Notes: generated by a model not told the origin, from the sequence alone. A stretch of DNA of 64,000 nucleotides from an uncultured Oscillospiraceae bacterium (GCA_947627715.1 CANQXK010000005.1:1-64000), one strand, 5' to 3'. Positions 42,795 through 52,057 are shown, numbered from the stretch's first letter. Numbers and translations: made by a program.

Positions 42795-43850
42795 ATGGAC
42801 AGACAGGTTGTATCGAGATTCTTTCTGGGGGCCAATTCGCCCGGCGGCTTTAAGTCGCTGTATGACAATTTCACCGACCCCTCCGTTGACTGCCTCCGCA
42901 TCCTCAAGGGCGGACCGGGCTGCGGAAAATCCACCTTCATGAAGCGCGTGGGCGCGGCGGCGGAGGAGCGCGGCCTCAGCGTGGAGTACATCCACTGCTC
43001 CGGGGACCCGGATTCGCTGGACGGGGTCTACATCCCCGCACTCCGGCTGGCGTACGCAGACGGCACGTCCCCCCACGTCATCGAACCCAGCTTTGCCGGG
43101 AGCGAGGCCAGCTACATCAACTTCGGCGCGTTCTACGATCTCGATATGCTCCGGCGCGAGCGGGAGGGGATCCGTCTCCTCACCGAGGGGTACAAGGCGC
43201 AATATAACCGGGCCTTCCGCCTCCTCACGGGGGTGTCGGCGCTGGCGGGGGGCGTGACCCTCTCCCAGGAATCGGTCCTCAGGGCCGCCAGCCGCGCCAG
43301 GGCGCTCATCCGCGCTCAGATCCGAGGGGAGGGGAGCGGCGGCAGGAGCGAAAAGCGGTTCCTCTCGGCCTATACGTGCCTCGGCCCCATGACGCTGTGG
43401 GACACGGTGCCGCAGCTTGCCGAAAAGGTCTTTGTTCTGGACAACGAGCTCGGCCTGGGACAGCTTGTGGCGGAGGCCGCCGCCGCTGAGGCGGAGAGCC
43501 GTGGGTACGGTGTGATCCGCTGTCAGTCGCCGCTCTTCCCGGAAAAGACGGAGCACGTGCTGATCCCGGAGCTGGACACGGCCTTTGTCACAAGCTCCTC
43601 CCGCGACGCCTACCCCGGCGGGTATGCGCGCCGCCTGCGCCTGGACAGCATCCCCGGCCGCGAGGAGCTGGCCGCCCTCCGTCCCGGCCTCAAGCGCCGC
43701 GCCAGACTGAGCGCCGCCGTCACCCAGGAGGCCGTGGAGGCGCTTCGGGAGGCCAAGGCCCTGCATGACGAGCTGGAAAAGCTCTACATCCCGGCGGTGG
43801 ATTTCGCCGGCATCGACCGCCTCACCCAGCGGTGCATAAGCGCCCTCTGA
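42795..43850 (+). CDS. P-loop ATPase (PRK06851-like)
   Basis: This 351-residue protein has an early Walker A GGPGCGKSTFMKRV near residue 45, preceded by RFFLGANSPGGFKSLYDNF. Long conserved-looking stretches follow, such as DSLDGVYIPAL and YDLDMLRREREG. It resembles the uncharacterised PRK06851 ATPases of Clostridia and Bacilli. No transporter signature is seen, so it is not a normal ABC protein. ATG at 42795 follows AAAGGACAGGG. It lies alone between the spoIIID terminator and a convergent MFS gene; a sporulation role is a guess from position only. Confidence 0.68.
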   Translation: MDRQVVSRFFLGANSPGGFKSLYDNFTDPSVDCLRILKGGPGCGKSTFMKRVGAAAEERGLSVEYIHCSGDPDSLDGVYIPALRLAYADGTSPHVIEPSFAGSEASYINFGAFYDLDMLRREREGIRLLTEGYKAQYNRAFRLLTGVSALAGGVTLSQESVLRAASRARALIRAQIRGEGSGGRSEKRFLSAYTCLGPMTLWDTVPQLAEKVFVLDNELGLGQLVAEAAAAEAESRGYGVIRCQSPLFPEKTEHVLIPELDTAFVTSSSRDAYPGGYARRLRLDSIPGREELAALRPGLKRRARLSAAVTQEAVEALREAKALHDELEKLYIPAVDFAGIDRLTQRCISAL

Positions 43851-43884
43851 TCCACGCTGAAGAGGGAAGCGCGGGCGGGCCGTG

Positions 43885-45054
43885 TCATGGATGCGGCCTG
43901 TCCCCCTGCCCGCTGCGGCGGGCCACAAGGCGGTGAAGGGCGAACATCAGGGCGGCGAGGGCCAGCAGGAACGGGGGATAGAGGCGGACGTCCACATGGG
44001 AGGCCAAAAGTCCGAAAAGGGGCGGGATCAGCGCGGTGCCGCAGTACGCCGCGGCCATCTGGACGCCGATCACCGCCTGGGATTTGTCCGCCCCGAAGTA
44101 CGCGGGGGTGGCGTGGATGAGGCAGGGGTACACCGGCGCACAGCCCAGACCCACCAATATAAGCCCCGCGACGGCGAAGGCGTCCCCCGGAATAAAAAGG
44201 AGGACCGCCGCCCCGGCGGCGGAGATAACGGCGCCAAGGCTTACGAGCCTTGCGTCGGACAGCTTCATGGTGAGGAACCCGTTCAGGAACCGCCCGGCGG
44301 TGATGCCGATATAGAACAGGCTGGCCCACCCGGCGGCAGTCTGCTCGCCCACCCCGCGCCCCAGGGCCAGGTAGCTGGCCGCCCACAGGCCCGCCGTGCT
44401 CTCCAGCGCGCAGTAGCAGAAGAACGTGGCGATAAAGGGGATGGCCCCCGGAAGGCGCAGTACGTCCGGCGGGGCGAGACTGCCGCCGGAGGCGCTTTCC
44501 CCCGCGTCCGGGCGCTTCTGCCACAGGGGGAGGCTCAAAAAGAGGAGGGCCGTCAGGACGACCTGCAAAGCCCCCACGGTGAGGTAGCCCGCCCGCCAGG
44601 TGCGGTCCGTCAGCGCCCAGCCCATGATGTACGGGCCGGCCGCCGCGCCGATGCCCCACATACAGTGGAGCCAGCTCATATGGCGGTTCTCATAGTGGAC
44701 GGCGGCATAGTTGTTCACCGCCGCGTCCACCCCGCCCGCCCCCAGCCCGTAGGGGACGGCCAGGACGCACAGCACCCAGAAGCGCGGCGCGGCGGAGAAG
44801 CCGAAAAGAGAGAGCGCGGTGACCGCCGCGCTCACCGCCGTCACACGCCCCGCGCCGAAGCGGCGGGTCATGCGGTCGGAGTTGAGGGAGGAGATCACCG
44901 TGGAGACGGAGATGATGGTGGAGACGATCCCTGCGTACCCCAGGCCCGCGTGGAGGTCTTTGTACATAACGGGCCACCCCGCGCCCAGCACGGCGTCGGG
45001 GAGGCCCAGGGAGATAAAGGCCAGATAGATGACAGCCAGAAGAAGGTGCGTCAT
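43885..45054 (-). CDS. MFS transporter
   Basis: This is a 389-residue transporter with twelve hydrophobic segments, resembling the FucP/FHS-like branch of the major facilitator superfamily. ISLGLPDAVLGAGWP, SDRMTRRFGAGRV and VPYGLGAGGVDAAVNNYAA are visible, and WLHCMWGIGAAAGPYIMG follows. Substrate is unknown. ATG overlaps the stop of the C-S lyase gene by four bases, which suggests a functional link, for example transport of an amino-acid conjugate or of the lyase product (inference). Confidence 0.85.
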   Translation of the reverse strand: MTHLLLAVIYLAFISLGLPDAVLGAGWPVMYKDLHAGLGYAGIVSTIISVSTVISSLNSDRMTRRFGAGRVTAVSAAVTALSLFGFSAAPRFWVLCVLAVPYGLGAGGVDAAVNNYAAVHYENRHMSWLHCMWGIGAAAGPYIMGWALTDRTWRAGYLTVGALQVVLTALLFLSLPLWQKRPDAGESASGGSLAPPDVLRLPGAIPFIATFFCYCALESTAGLWAASYLALGRGVGEQTAAGWASLFYIGITAGRFLNGFLTMKLSDARLVSLGAVISAAGAAVLLFIPGDAFAVAGLILVGLGCAPVYPCLIHATPAYFGADKSQAVIGVQMAAAYCGTALIPPLFGLLASHVDVRLYPPFLLALAALMFALHRLVARRSGQGDRPHP

Positions 45055-46217
45055 GCTCCAAGCGCCTCCCCAAGACAGCGGACGATGATCTCAAGCCCCG
45101 CCTGGAGCTGGGCGCGGGGACAGGCGATGTTCAGGCGGACAAACCCGTCGTCGCCGTACCGCCAGCCGTCGTTGAGGATCGCCCCGGCCTTCGTGAGCCT
45201 GTCGCACAGAAAACGAGAGCCGAGGCCCGTGGCGCAGATGTCCAGCCACATGAGATACGTCCCCTCCAGGGGCGTGACCCCCACGCGGGGAAGGCACGCG
45301 GCCAGCGTCTTCCTCACCAGGGCGGCGTTCCCGGCCAGATAGTCGTTCTGCTCCGAGCACCAGGCGGCCCCGTGGGTATAGGCGGCCTCGCAGGCGACAG
45401 CGCCCAGGCTGTTGGGGCCGTCGATGTGGCGCTTCTCCTTCCAGCGCGTCAGGCGCTCCCGGAGCTTCTCGTCGGGGATGATGTCGTTGGAGCACTTGAG
45501 ACCCGCGATGTTGAAGGTCTTGCTGGGGGCGGTGAGCACGATGAGATCGTCCGGCGTCTCGGCAAGCCCGGCGGTGAAGTGGGCGTTCCCCGGCATGACG
45601 ATGTCCCAGTGGATCTCGTCGGAGACCAGCAGTACGCCGTGCTTCCGGCACAGATGCGCCACGGCCCGGACCTCCTCCTCCCGCCAGACCCGCCCCACCG
45701 GGTTGTGGGGGGAGCAGAGGATCATGAGCTTCACGCCGTCTGAGAGCTTGTGGTCCAGATCCTCAAAATTCATGGAATACCGCAGTCCCTCGCCGCGAAT
45801 GAGCCGGTTCTTCACCACCCGCCGTCCGGCGGACTCCGCCACGGCGGAAAAGGGGTCGTACACGGGCGTCTGGATGAGCACGCCGTCGCCCTTTTTCGTA
45901 AAGCACCGAATGATGTTGGAAAGCTCGGACACGATGCCCGTGGAGGGAACGATCCAGTCTGGGTCGATCTCCCAGCCGTGGCGGGCGCGGACCCACCCGG
46001 CCACGGCCTCCCTGTAGGCCTTGGTGGGGGCGGTGTAGCCAAAGACGCACCGCGCGGCGGCGTCCGCCACGGCGGCGGTCACCTCCGGCGGGGACATATA
46101 GTCAGAGTCCGCCACCCAGAAGGGGAGGGCGTCCTTATTTCCAAATGCGCTTTCGCGCAGATCCCACTTGATGGCCCCGGACCCGGCGCGGGGGGCGGGG
46201 GTGTCAAAATCGTACAT
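45051..46217 (-). CDS. MalY/PatB-type PLP-dependent C-S lyase or aminotransferase
   Basis: This 388-residue PLP enzyme of the PatB/MalY group opens with KWDLRESAFGNKDALPFWVADSDY, the family hallmark. PSTGIVSELSNII, CSPHNPVGRVW, VSDEIHWDIVM and the PLP lysine in APSKTFNIAGLK follow. Such enzymes cleave cystathionine, cysteine conjugates or djenkolate to thiol, pyruvate and ammonia. ATG at 46217 lies seven bases after AAGGAAGGA. It starts 22 bases after the SLH protein gene and is coupled to the MFS gene. Confidence 0.9.
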   Translation of the reverse strand: MYDFDTPAPRAGSGAIKWDLRESAFGNKDALPFWVADSDYMSPPEVTAAVADAAARCVFGYTAPTKAYREAVAGWVRARHGWEIDPDWIVPSTGIVSELSNIIRCFTKKGDGVLIQTPVYDPFSAVAESAGRRVVKNRLIRGEGLRYSMNFEDLDHKLSDGVKLMILCSPHNPVGRVWREEEVRAVAHLCRKHGVLLVSDEIHWDIVMPGNAHFTAGLAETPDDLIVLTAPSKTFNIAGLKCSNDIIPDEKLRERLTRWKEKRHIDGPNSLGAVACEAAYTHGAAWCSEQNDYLAGNAALVRKTLAACLPRVGVTPLEGTYLMWLDICATGLGSRFLCDRLTKAGAILNDGWRYGDDGFVRLNIACPRAQLQAGLEIIVRCLGEALGA

Positions 46218-46239
46218 GGACAAGTCCTTCCTTTTTCGG

Positions 46240-48039
46240 TTATTGGCCGAGGCTCAGCCTGTAGAGGAACGCGGCAAGCTCAAGCCTCGTCACGGCCCTC
46301 ACCGGGGAGAAGGCCGTCTGCGTGACGCCCTGGGCGATGCCCCTGGACGACGCCCACAGGACGCTGCCGGCGTAGTATGCGTCCGCCGGCACGTCCGAGA
46401 AGGGGTTCTTCCCGTCCTGGGGAGCCGAGGCCCCGGCGGCGCGGAAGAGGAGCGTCACGGCGTCACAGCGTTTCACAGGGGAGTCAGGGCTGAAGGTCGC
46501 CGCCGTGTCCCCGTGGGCGACGCCGTTCTGAAACGCCCAGAGGATGGCGGGATACGCCTCGCTGCCGGGGTCCACGTCGGTAAAGGGGAGCGCGCCCTCC
46601 TGCGGCTTCGGGGAGTCCAGCGCGCGCCAGATGGCAAGCACCACCGCGCTTCTGGAGCAGGGGACGTTCCGGCCAAACTCGCTGTCGGAGACAGGGGAGA
46701 GACAGCCGGAGGAGACGCTCCACAGGGCGGCGGGGTACATCTCGTCGCTCTCCGCAACGTCGGAAAAGCCGCCAGTGGCGGTCCTCTTCTGAAGGCCCTG
46801 TTCGTTCAGCGTGTAGAACACGGGCGCTCCCGCGTCCGTCACGTACCAAACGGCGCTGCCGCCGGCCTCCACAGGGGCGCAGTCGGAGAGAGACCCCCGG
46901 ACCGTCTCCACCTGGCCCGGCGTCCCCTGGGCGTCGAAGGCCGCGTAGTGAAGCTCGTCCGTGACGGCCCCGGCGCTGTCCGTCCCGTTCCACAGAACGT
47001 ACCCGCCCCCGCCGGAGAGCGTCACAAGCTGGGGTGTGGACGCGCCGGGCTGGGAGAGGCGCGACACGGTCACCTCGCCGCTCTCCTTGTCCACCGTGGC
47101 GAGAAAGACCGACCTTGTCTTGGGACCTGTGCTGACGGCCGCCCCGTCGTAGCTGTAGGCGGCGATATATTTGCTGTCCGTCTCCCCAAAGCCACCGATG
47201 GAGCAGCCGGTGACCCGGTAGTCACCCCCGGCGGGGAGGGGAAAGTCGATAAGGCCGATGGAGACCACGGAGCCGGAGGCGATCTGCCCGCCGCCGGCAC
47301 GCTCGGAGAAGATGCTGACCACCGCCCGCCTTGCCGGGAAGTCGTCGCCCTGGTCCAGCGCCGCCAGCCGCCCGTCCTTACCGGCGAGGATGAACTGATT
47401 GAAGGAGTCCGAGACGTAGCCGCAGCCCACGTCCTCCACCAGGTGGGCGGACCCCGCCGCCTCCATGGTCGCCTCCTCCACGGCGAAGGTCATGTTGGCC
47501 TGCGCGCCGCCGCCGGAGGATCTGTACATCTTGTGGCTGGTGCGGATATAGAGATAGCCCCCGGCCTCCGCCATGCGCAGAGAGCCGCAGTAGAAGGGCA
47601 CGGAGGTGTTCGCCCCCCGGATGGACGCCTGGCCGAGCCTCACCCAGTCCTTGGAGTATTTGACCACGCGGATGACCTCCACGCTGTCGCTCTCCACGGG
47701 GTTTGACTGGCCGAAGACGAAGAAGTTAAACTCCCGCCCGGCGAAATATCCGCCCCAGATGGGCAGCTCCATGGGGATGGTCCGCTGTGTCAGCAGACGG
47801 AAGGAGGCGTCGTACTCCTCGACGACGGCCGCGTTGCCCATGTGCTCCACGCGGGTGAACGTCCCGTCCCCGACGGCGAGGTACGAGTTCACAGGCGAGG
47901 CGTCCCAGTTTGCGTAATTCTGGGCGTTTACGTTGGAGGACGCGGCGGGGGTGGCCGCAGGGGAGTCCGCGGCGGCTGGGGCCGCGCAGGCCAGCGCCAG
48001 GGCGGCCGCGGCGGCAAGGGTGGCAAAACGCTTGATCAT
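46240..48039 (-). CDS. Secreted S-layer homology (SLH) protein
   Basis: This 599-residue exported protein has a signal peptide (MIKRFATLAAAAALALACAA, cut near an alanine-rich AAPAAADS). A large beta-rich region of about 380 residues follows, with short WD/Kelch-like strands suggesting a propeller. Three C-terminal SLH repeats start near FSDVAESDEMYP, FTDVDPGSEAYP and FSDVPADAYYAG. SLH repeats anchor proteins to pyruvylated cell-wall polymer. ATG at 48039 follows GGAGGGGCC. It heads an operon with the C-S lyase and MFS genes, an odd partnership. Confidence 0.85.
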   Translation of the reverse strand: MIKRFATLAAAAALALACAAPAAADSPAATPAASSNVNAQNYANWDASPVNSYLAVGDGTFTRVEHMGNAAVVEEYDASFRLLTQRTIPMELPIWGGYFAGREFNFFVFGQSNPVESDSVEVIRVVKYSKDWVRLGQASIRGANTSVPFYCGSLRMAEAGGYLYIRTSHKMYRSSGGGAQANMTFAVEEATMEAAGSAHLVEDVGCGYVSDSFNQFILAGKDGRLAALDQGDDFPARRAVVSIFSERAGGGQIASGSVVSIGLIDFPLPAGGDYRVTGCSIGGFGETDSKYIAAYSYDGAAVSTGPKTRSVFLATVDKESGEVTVSRLSQPGASTPQLVTLSGGGGYVLWNGTDSAGAVTDELHYAAFDAQGTPGQVETVRGSLSDCAPVEAGGSAVWYVTDAGAPVFYTLNEQGLQKRTATGGFSDVAESDEMYPAALWSVSSGCLSPVSDSEFGRNVPCSRSAVVLAIWRALDSPKPQEGALPFTDVDPGSEAYPAILWAFQNGVAHGDTAATFSPDSPVKRCDAVTLLFRAAGASAPQDGKNPFSDVPADAYYAGSVLWASSRGIAQGVTQTAFSPVRAVTRLELAAFLYRLSLGQ

Positions 48040-48111
48040 GGAGGCCCCTCCGTTTCTCACAGGATCGGTCCGCAGACCGGCTCATTTCCGACAGAAGACC
48101 AACTAAAGGCA

Positions 48112-48140
48112 ATTATACAACATTCCCCGCTTTTTTTCAA
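48112..48140 (-). promoter_or_regulatory. Promoter for SLH operon
   Basis: On the minus strand TTGAAA (48140-48135) and TATAAT (48117-48112), spacer 17. Confidence 0.82.
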
Positions 48141-48193
48141 CCGATTCCGCCGTCGGAAAACGTAAAATTCTGCAAATTTTTTATTGGAAATCG

Positions 48194-48222
48194 TTGACTT
48201 TCAGGGGGTGTTGTGCTAATAT
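48194..48222 (+). promoter_or_regulatory. Promoter for acyltransferase/ligase pair
   Basis: TTGACT at 48194 and TAATAT at 48217, spacer 17, 36 bases before the GTG start. Confidence 0.75.
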
Positions 48223-48257
48223 ACTAATTTAAAGAGACATATCGGGAGTGAGACTTC

Positions 48258-49127
48258 GTGGAAAAGAAAAAGAGATTCGGCGACCGGAAGGACGGCGCGC
48301 TCATCCGGGACCTGGACGCGATGCACTTTGTGGTGCCTCTGCTCTACCCCAACCGTTGCGACAACGAGGCGTACATCTCCGAGCGGGTGGAGCTGACGAA
48401 CTTAAACGCCTACCTTGAGCGGAAAAACGCCGGGGAGACCGAGTTTCCCTACACCATGTTCCACGTGATCCTGGCGGCCCTTGTTAAGACGCTGACCCTC
48501 CGGCCAAAGCTGAACCGCTTTATCGCCAACAAGAATATGTACCAGCGCAACGAGGTGTCCGCAAGCTTCGTGGTGAAGAAGAAGTTTTCCGACAACGGCG
48601 GCGAGGCGCTGGCCTTCATCCACGCCAAGGACGGCGACACCATCGACACCATCCACGAGTCCATCCGCTCGCAGGTGATGTTCTGCCGCTCGGGTAAAAA
48701 AGACCGCAGTACGGACTCCATGGAGTTCTTCACGAAGCTCCCCCGGTTCGTGAGCAAGGCGGCGGTCCACTTCGTGACCTTTTTGGACAGGCACGGCTGG
48801 TGCCCGAAGGTGCTCATCGCCACCGACCCCTATTACGCCTCGGTGATCATCTCGAACCTGGGTTCCATCAAGCTCAAGTCCGGCTACCACCACCTGACGA
48901 ACTGGGGCACCTGCTCGCTTTTCTGCATCATCGGGGAGAAGGGCATGAACCCCGTGTTTTCCCCGGACGGCACGTATGTGATGCGTGAGACGCTGGACCT
49001 GGGCCTGACCATCGACGAGCGCCTTGCCGACGGATATTATTACTCCAAGTCCATCCGCCTTCTGAAGAAGCTTCTGGAAAACCCGGAGCTTTTGGAAAAA
49101 CCCATGAATGAGGAGGTTGAATATTGA
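48258..49127 (+). CDS. Stand-alone CAT/E2-like acyltransferase domain protein
   Basis: This 289-residue protein resembles the catalytic domain of 2-oxoacid dehydrogenase E2 and chloramphenicol acetyltransferase, without a lipoyl or peripheral-subunit domain. FPYTMFHVILAALVKTL, RPKLNRFIANKNMYQRNEVSASFVVK and the C-terminal LGLTIDERLADGYYYSKSI mark the fold. The catalytic HxxxDG is DERLADG: the histidine position holds glutamate, so the acyl transfer chemistry is either different or lost. GTG at 48258 follows CGGGAGTGAG. Its TGA overlaps the acyl-CoA ligase ATG, so the two probably use the same acyl group (inference). Confidence 0.75.
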   Translation: MEKKKRFGDRKDGALIRDLDAMHFVVPLLYPNRCDNEAYISERVELTNLNAYLERKNAGETEFPYTMFHVILAALVKTLTLRPKLNRFIANKNMYQRNEVSASFVVKKKFSDNGGEALAFIHAKDGDTIDTIHESIRSQVMFCRSGKKDRSTDSMEFFTKLPRFVSKAAVHFVTFLDRHGWCPKVLIATDPYYASVIISNLGSIKLKSGYHHLTNWGTCSLFCIIGEKGMNPVFSPDGTYVMRETLDLGLTIDERLADGYYYSKSIRLLKKLLENPELLEKPMNEEVEY

Positions 49128-50872
49128 TGAGCGAAACGACCCCCAAGACCCCCTGGCTGAAGAGCCTGGGGGATATGCCGTCGCATCTTGAGTATTTTGA
49201 GGGTTCCCTTTACGAGATGGTGGCCAACACGGCGAAGAAGTACCCCGACTATGTGGCCTTTGACTTTATGGGCAGGCCCACCACCTACCGGCGCATGATG
49301 GAGATGATCGACCAGTGCGCCAAGGCCCTTCGGACCATCGGCGTGCGGGAGGACGACCGGGTGACCATCGCCCTGCCCAACTGCCCCCAGGCCATCTATA
49401 TGTTCTACGCCGTGAACCGCATCGGCGCCATCGCCAACATGATCCACCCCCTCTCCTCGGAGAAGGAGATCGAGTTTTACCTGAACGAGTCCAAGTCCGT
49501 CACGGTGATCACCCTGGATCAGTTCTACAACAAAATCGAGGCCATCCGGGAGAACACGTCCATCGTCAACGTGATCATCGCCCGCATCCGGGACGAGCTT
49601 GCCCAGCCGCTGAAGACCGGCTATATGCTCACGGAGGGGCGGAAGATCGAGAAGATCCCGGACGACGCCCCCGTCATCATGTGGAACGCCTTTTTGCGCC
49701 TGGGGAGCGCCTGTTTCTGGAACTACTCGGTGAAAAAGACGGGCCAGGACCCCGCCGTCATCCTCTACTCCGGCGGCACCACCGGCACCACCAAGGGGAT
49801 CCTGCTCACAAACTACAACTTCAACGCCCTGGCCGCCCAAGTCATCGCGGTGAATCCCATGTTCCGCCCCGGAGACAAGATGCTGGCGGCTATGCCCGTG
49901 TTCCACGGCTTCGGCCTGGGCGTGTGCATCCACACCATGCTGGCAAACGGGGGCCGGTGCCTGCTTGTCCCCCGGTTCACCCCCAAGAGCTACGGCAAGC
50001 TGATCGTGAAGGAGAAGTGCAACTTCATCGCCGGCGTGCCCACGCTTTTCGAGGCGCTTCTGCGCCTCCCCAGCATGGAAAAGACCGACCTTTCAAGCCT
50101 GAAGGGCGTGTTCTCCGGCGGCGACAGTCTGTCCATCGAGCTTAAGCGGAAGATGGACAAGTTCCTCTACGACCACCACTGCGCCATCCAGGTGCGGGAG
50201 GGCTACGGCACCACCGAGACCGTCACCGCCTGCTGCCTGACGCCGCCCCACATCTATAAGGAGGGTTCCATCGGCCTCCCGTTCCCGGACACGTACATCA
50301 AGATCGTGAAGCCCGGCACGGACGAGGAGCTTCCCTACGGGGAGGAGGGCGAGATCCTGCTCTCCGGCCCCACCGTCATGCGGGAGTATATCAAGCACCC
50401 GGAGGAGACGGCGGCCACCCTGAGAAAGCACAGCGACGGACTCACCTGGGTCTACACGGGGGACCTGGGCACCATGGACGATGAGGGCTTCGTCTACTTC
50501 AAGGGGCGGAGCAAGCGAATGATCATCACCGCCGGCTACAACGTCTACCCGGCCCAGTTGGAGAACATCATCGACGCTTGCGAGCTTGTGCAGATGAGCT
50601 GCGTCATTGGCGTCAAGGACGACTACCGTATGCAGCGGGTCAAGGCGTTCGTCATGGTCCGGCCCGGCGTTGCGCAAAACGAGGAGACGCGCCAGGCAAT
50701 CCTGGCCCACTGCCGCAAGCACATCGCCAAGTACGCCATGCCCCGGGAGATCGAGTTCAGGGACGAGCTTCCCAAGACGCTGGTGGGGAAGGTCGCCTAC
50801 AGGGTCCTTGAAGAGGAGGAGGCGGCGAAGGCCGCCGCAGCCGGAAAGGCCGCCTCAGACGGGAAAGAGTGA
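49127..50872 (+). CDS. Acyl-CoA synthetase (AMP-forming)
   Basis: This 581-residue adenylating enzyme activates a carboxylic acid to acyl-AMP and then acyl-CoA. The ATP loop is YSGGTTGTTKGI, with GYGTTETV, YTGDLGTMDDEGFVYFKGR and the final catalytic lysine motif PKTLVGKV, all in the right order. No membrane segment. The substrate is not evident, though the length and hydrophobic N-terminal half fit a medium- or long-chain acid. ATG at 49127 follows GAGGAGGTT and overlaps the preceding stop by one base. A short CGGCCC/GGGCCG hairpin at 50904-50919 may end the transcript. Confidence 0.88.
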   Translation: MSETTPKTPWLKSLGDMPSHLEYFEGSLYEMVANTAKKYPDYVAFDFMGRPTTYRRMMEMIDQCAKALRTIGVREDDRVTIALPNCPQAIYMFYAVNRIGAIANMIHPLSSEKEIEFYLNESKSVTVITLDQFYNKIEAIRENTSIVNVIIARIRDELAQPLKTGYMLTEGRKIEKIPDDAPVIMWNAFLRLGSACFWNYSVKKTGQDPAVILYSGGTTGTTKGILLTNYNFNALAAQVIAVNPMFRPGDKMLAAMPVFHGFGLGVCIHTMLANGGRCLLVPRFTPKSYGKLIVKEKCNFIAGVPTLFEALLRLPSMEKTDLSSLKGVFSGGDSLSIELKRKMDKFLYDHHCAIQVREGYGTTETVTACCLTPPHIYKEGSIGLPFPDTYIKIVKPGTDEELPYGEEGEILLSGPTVMREYIKHPEETAATLRKHSDGLTWVYTGDLGTMDDEGFVYFKGRSKRMIITAGYNVYPAQLENIIDACELVQMSCVIGVKDDYRMQRVKAFVMVRPGVAQNEETRQAILAHCRKHIAKYAMPREIEFRDELPKTLVGKVAYRVLEEEEAAKAAAAGKAASDGKE

Positions 50873-50998
50873 CGGAAAGCGCCCCCGGTATCCTTGCGCG
50901 ATCCGGCCCGGACGGGCCGTTTGATAGAAAAAGAAGTCAATAGAGGAAGCCATCTCGGGTCATTGGCCGGGCCACCGGCCGGAAAGGGAAGGATAAAA

Positions 50999-51307
50999 AT
51001 GAATAAGAACACAAACCAGCCCAGGAATGAAGACCTCTACAAGGCGATCATGGAGCTGCGCACACTGGAGGAATGCAAGCGGTTTTTCGACGACCTGTGC
51101 AGCATCTCCGAGCTTCGCGCCATGGAGCAGCGTTTTCAGGTGGCGGAGCTTCTCCACCAGGGGTTGATCTACAACGAGATCCTGGAGAAGACCGGCGCGT
51201 CCAGCGCCACCATCAGCCGCGTCAACCGCTCTCTGCGCTACGGCAACGACGGCTACGGCGTCATCTTCCAGCGCATGGAGGAGCAGGAGGAGAAGAAGAA
51301 CAAGTGA
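50999..51307 (+). CDS. YerC/YecD-type TrpR-related DNA-binding protein
   Basis: This 102-residue protein is of the TrpR/YerC family, with CKRFFDDLCSISELRAMEQRFQVAELL and a helix-turn-helix NEILEKTGASSATISRVNRSLRYGNDGY. The latter block is nearly invariant in the family. Members in Firmicutes are predicted regulators whose effector is unknown. ATG at 50999 follows AAGGGAAGG. The last bases overlap the GTG of the methyltransferase, so the two are translated together. Confidence 0.88.
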   Translation: MNKNTNQPRNEDLYKAIMELRTLEECKRFFDDLCSISELRAMEQRFQVAELLHQGLIYNEILEKTGASSATISRVNRSLRYGNDGYGVIFQRMEEQEEKKNK

Positions 51308-52050
51308 GCGCCTACCTCTCCCTGGCCCCGTGGTACGACGAGCTGACGCGGGATGTGCCTTACGGGGACTTTGCCGCCTTTTATGAGCTTCTGTTCAGGA
51401 GATACGGCATCGCCCCCTCGCTCATCCTGGACCTTGCCTGCGGCACCGGCACCCTGACGCTGGAGCTTGCCCGCCGGGGGTACGAGATGATCGGGGCCGA
51501 CAGCTCCGGGGAGATGCTTGCCGCCGCCCAGGAAAAGACCGCCAGGGCGGGCCTTGCCGTGCCTCCCGTGTTCCTGCAGCAGTCCATGGAGGAGCTTGAC
51601 CTCTACGGGACCGTGGGGGCGGCTGTCTGCTCTCTGGACGGGATCAACTATCTGCCGCCGGAGTCCCTGGGCACGGTCTTTGAGAGACTGCGCCTTTTTG
51701 TGGAGCCGGGCGGCCTTTTTATCTTTGACGTCAATACGCCGGAGAGGCTTGAAAGCCTGGACGGGCAGATGTTCTGCGACGAGACGGAGGACGTTTTCTG
51801 CGTCTGGCGCGCGGAGCTGTCTCCCTCGCGGGAGGCCCTTCGCTACGGGATGGATCTCTTCGTCCGCCGCCCCGGCGGGACGTATGACCGGGGCTTTGAG
51901 GAGCACGTGGAATACCTCCACTCCGCCGCGTCCCTGACGCGCTCGCTCAGGGAGCACGGCTTTGGCGAGATACAGACCTTTGCCGAGCTTCGAGACGCGC
52001 CGCCCCGTGAAAACGAGCAGCGCATTTTTATCGCCGCCCGGAGGCTCTAA
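51304..52050 (+). CDS. SAM-dependent methyltransferase
   Basis: This 248-residue class-I methyltransferase has motif I LDLACGTGTLTLELA, an acidic strand end GADSSGEML, and the CSLDGINYL region. Its opening SLAPWYDELTRDVPYGDFA is typical of small-molecule methyltransferases annotated as ubiE-like. No membrane segment; substrate unknown. GTG at 51304 overlaps the stop of yerC (GTGA), implying a joint function with that regulator. A perfect hairpin terminator follows. Confidence 0.82.
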   Translation: MSAYLSLAPWYDELTRDVPYGDFAAFYELLFRRYGIAPSLILDLACGTGTLTLELARRGYEMIGADSSGEMLAAAQEKTARAGLAVPPVFLQQSMEELDLYGTVGAAVCSLDGINYLPPESLGTVFERLRLFVEPGGLFIFDVNTPERLESLDGQMFCDETEDVFCVWRAELSPSREALRYGMDLFVRRPGGTYDRGFEEHVEYLHSAASLTRSLREHGFGEIQTFAELRDAPPRENEQRIFIAARRL

Positions 52051-52057
52051 ACAAAAT

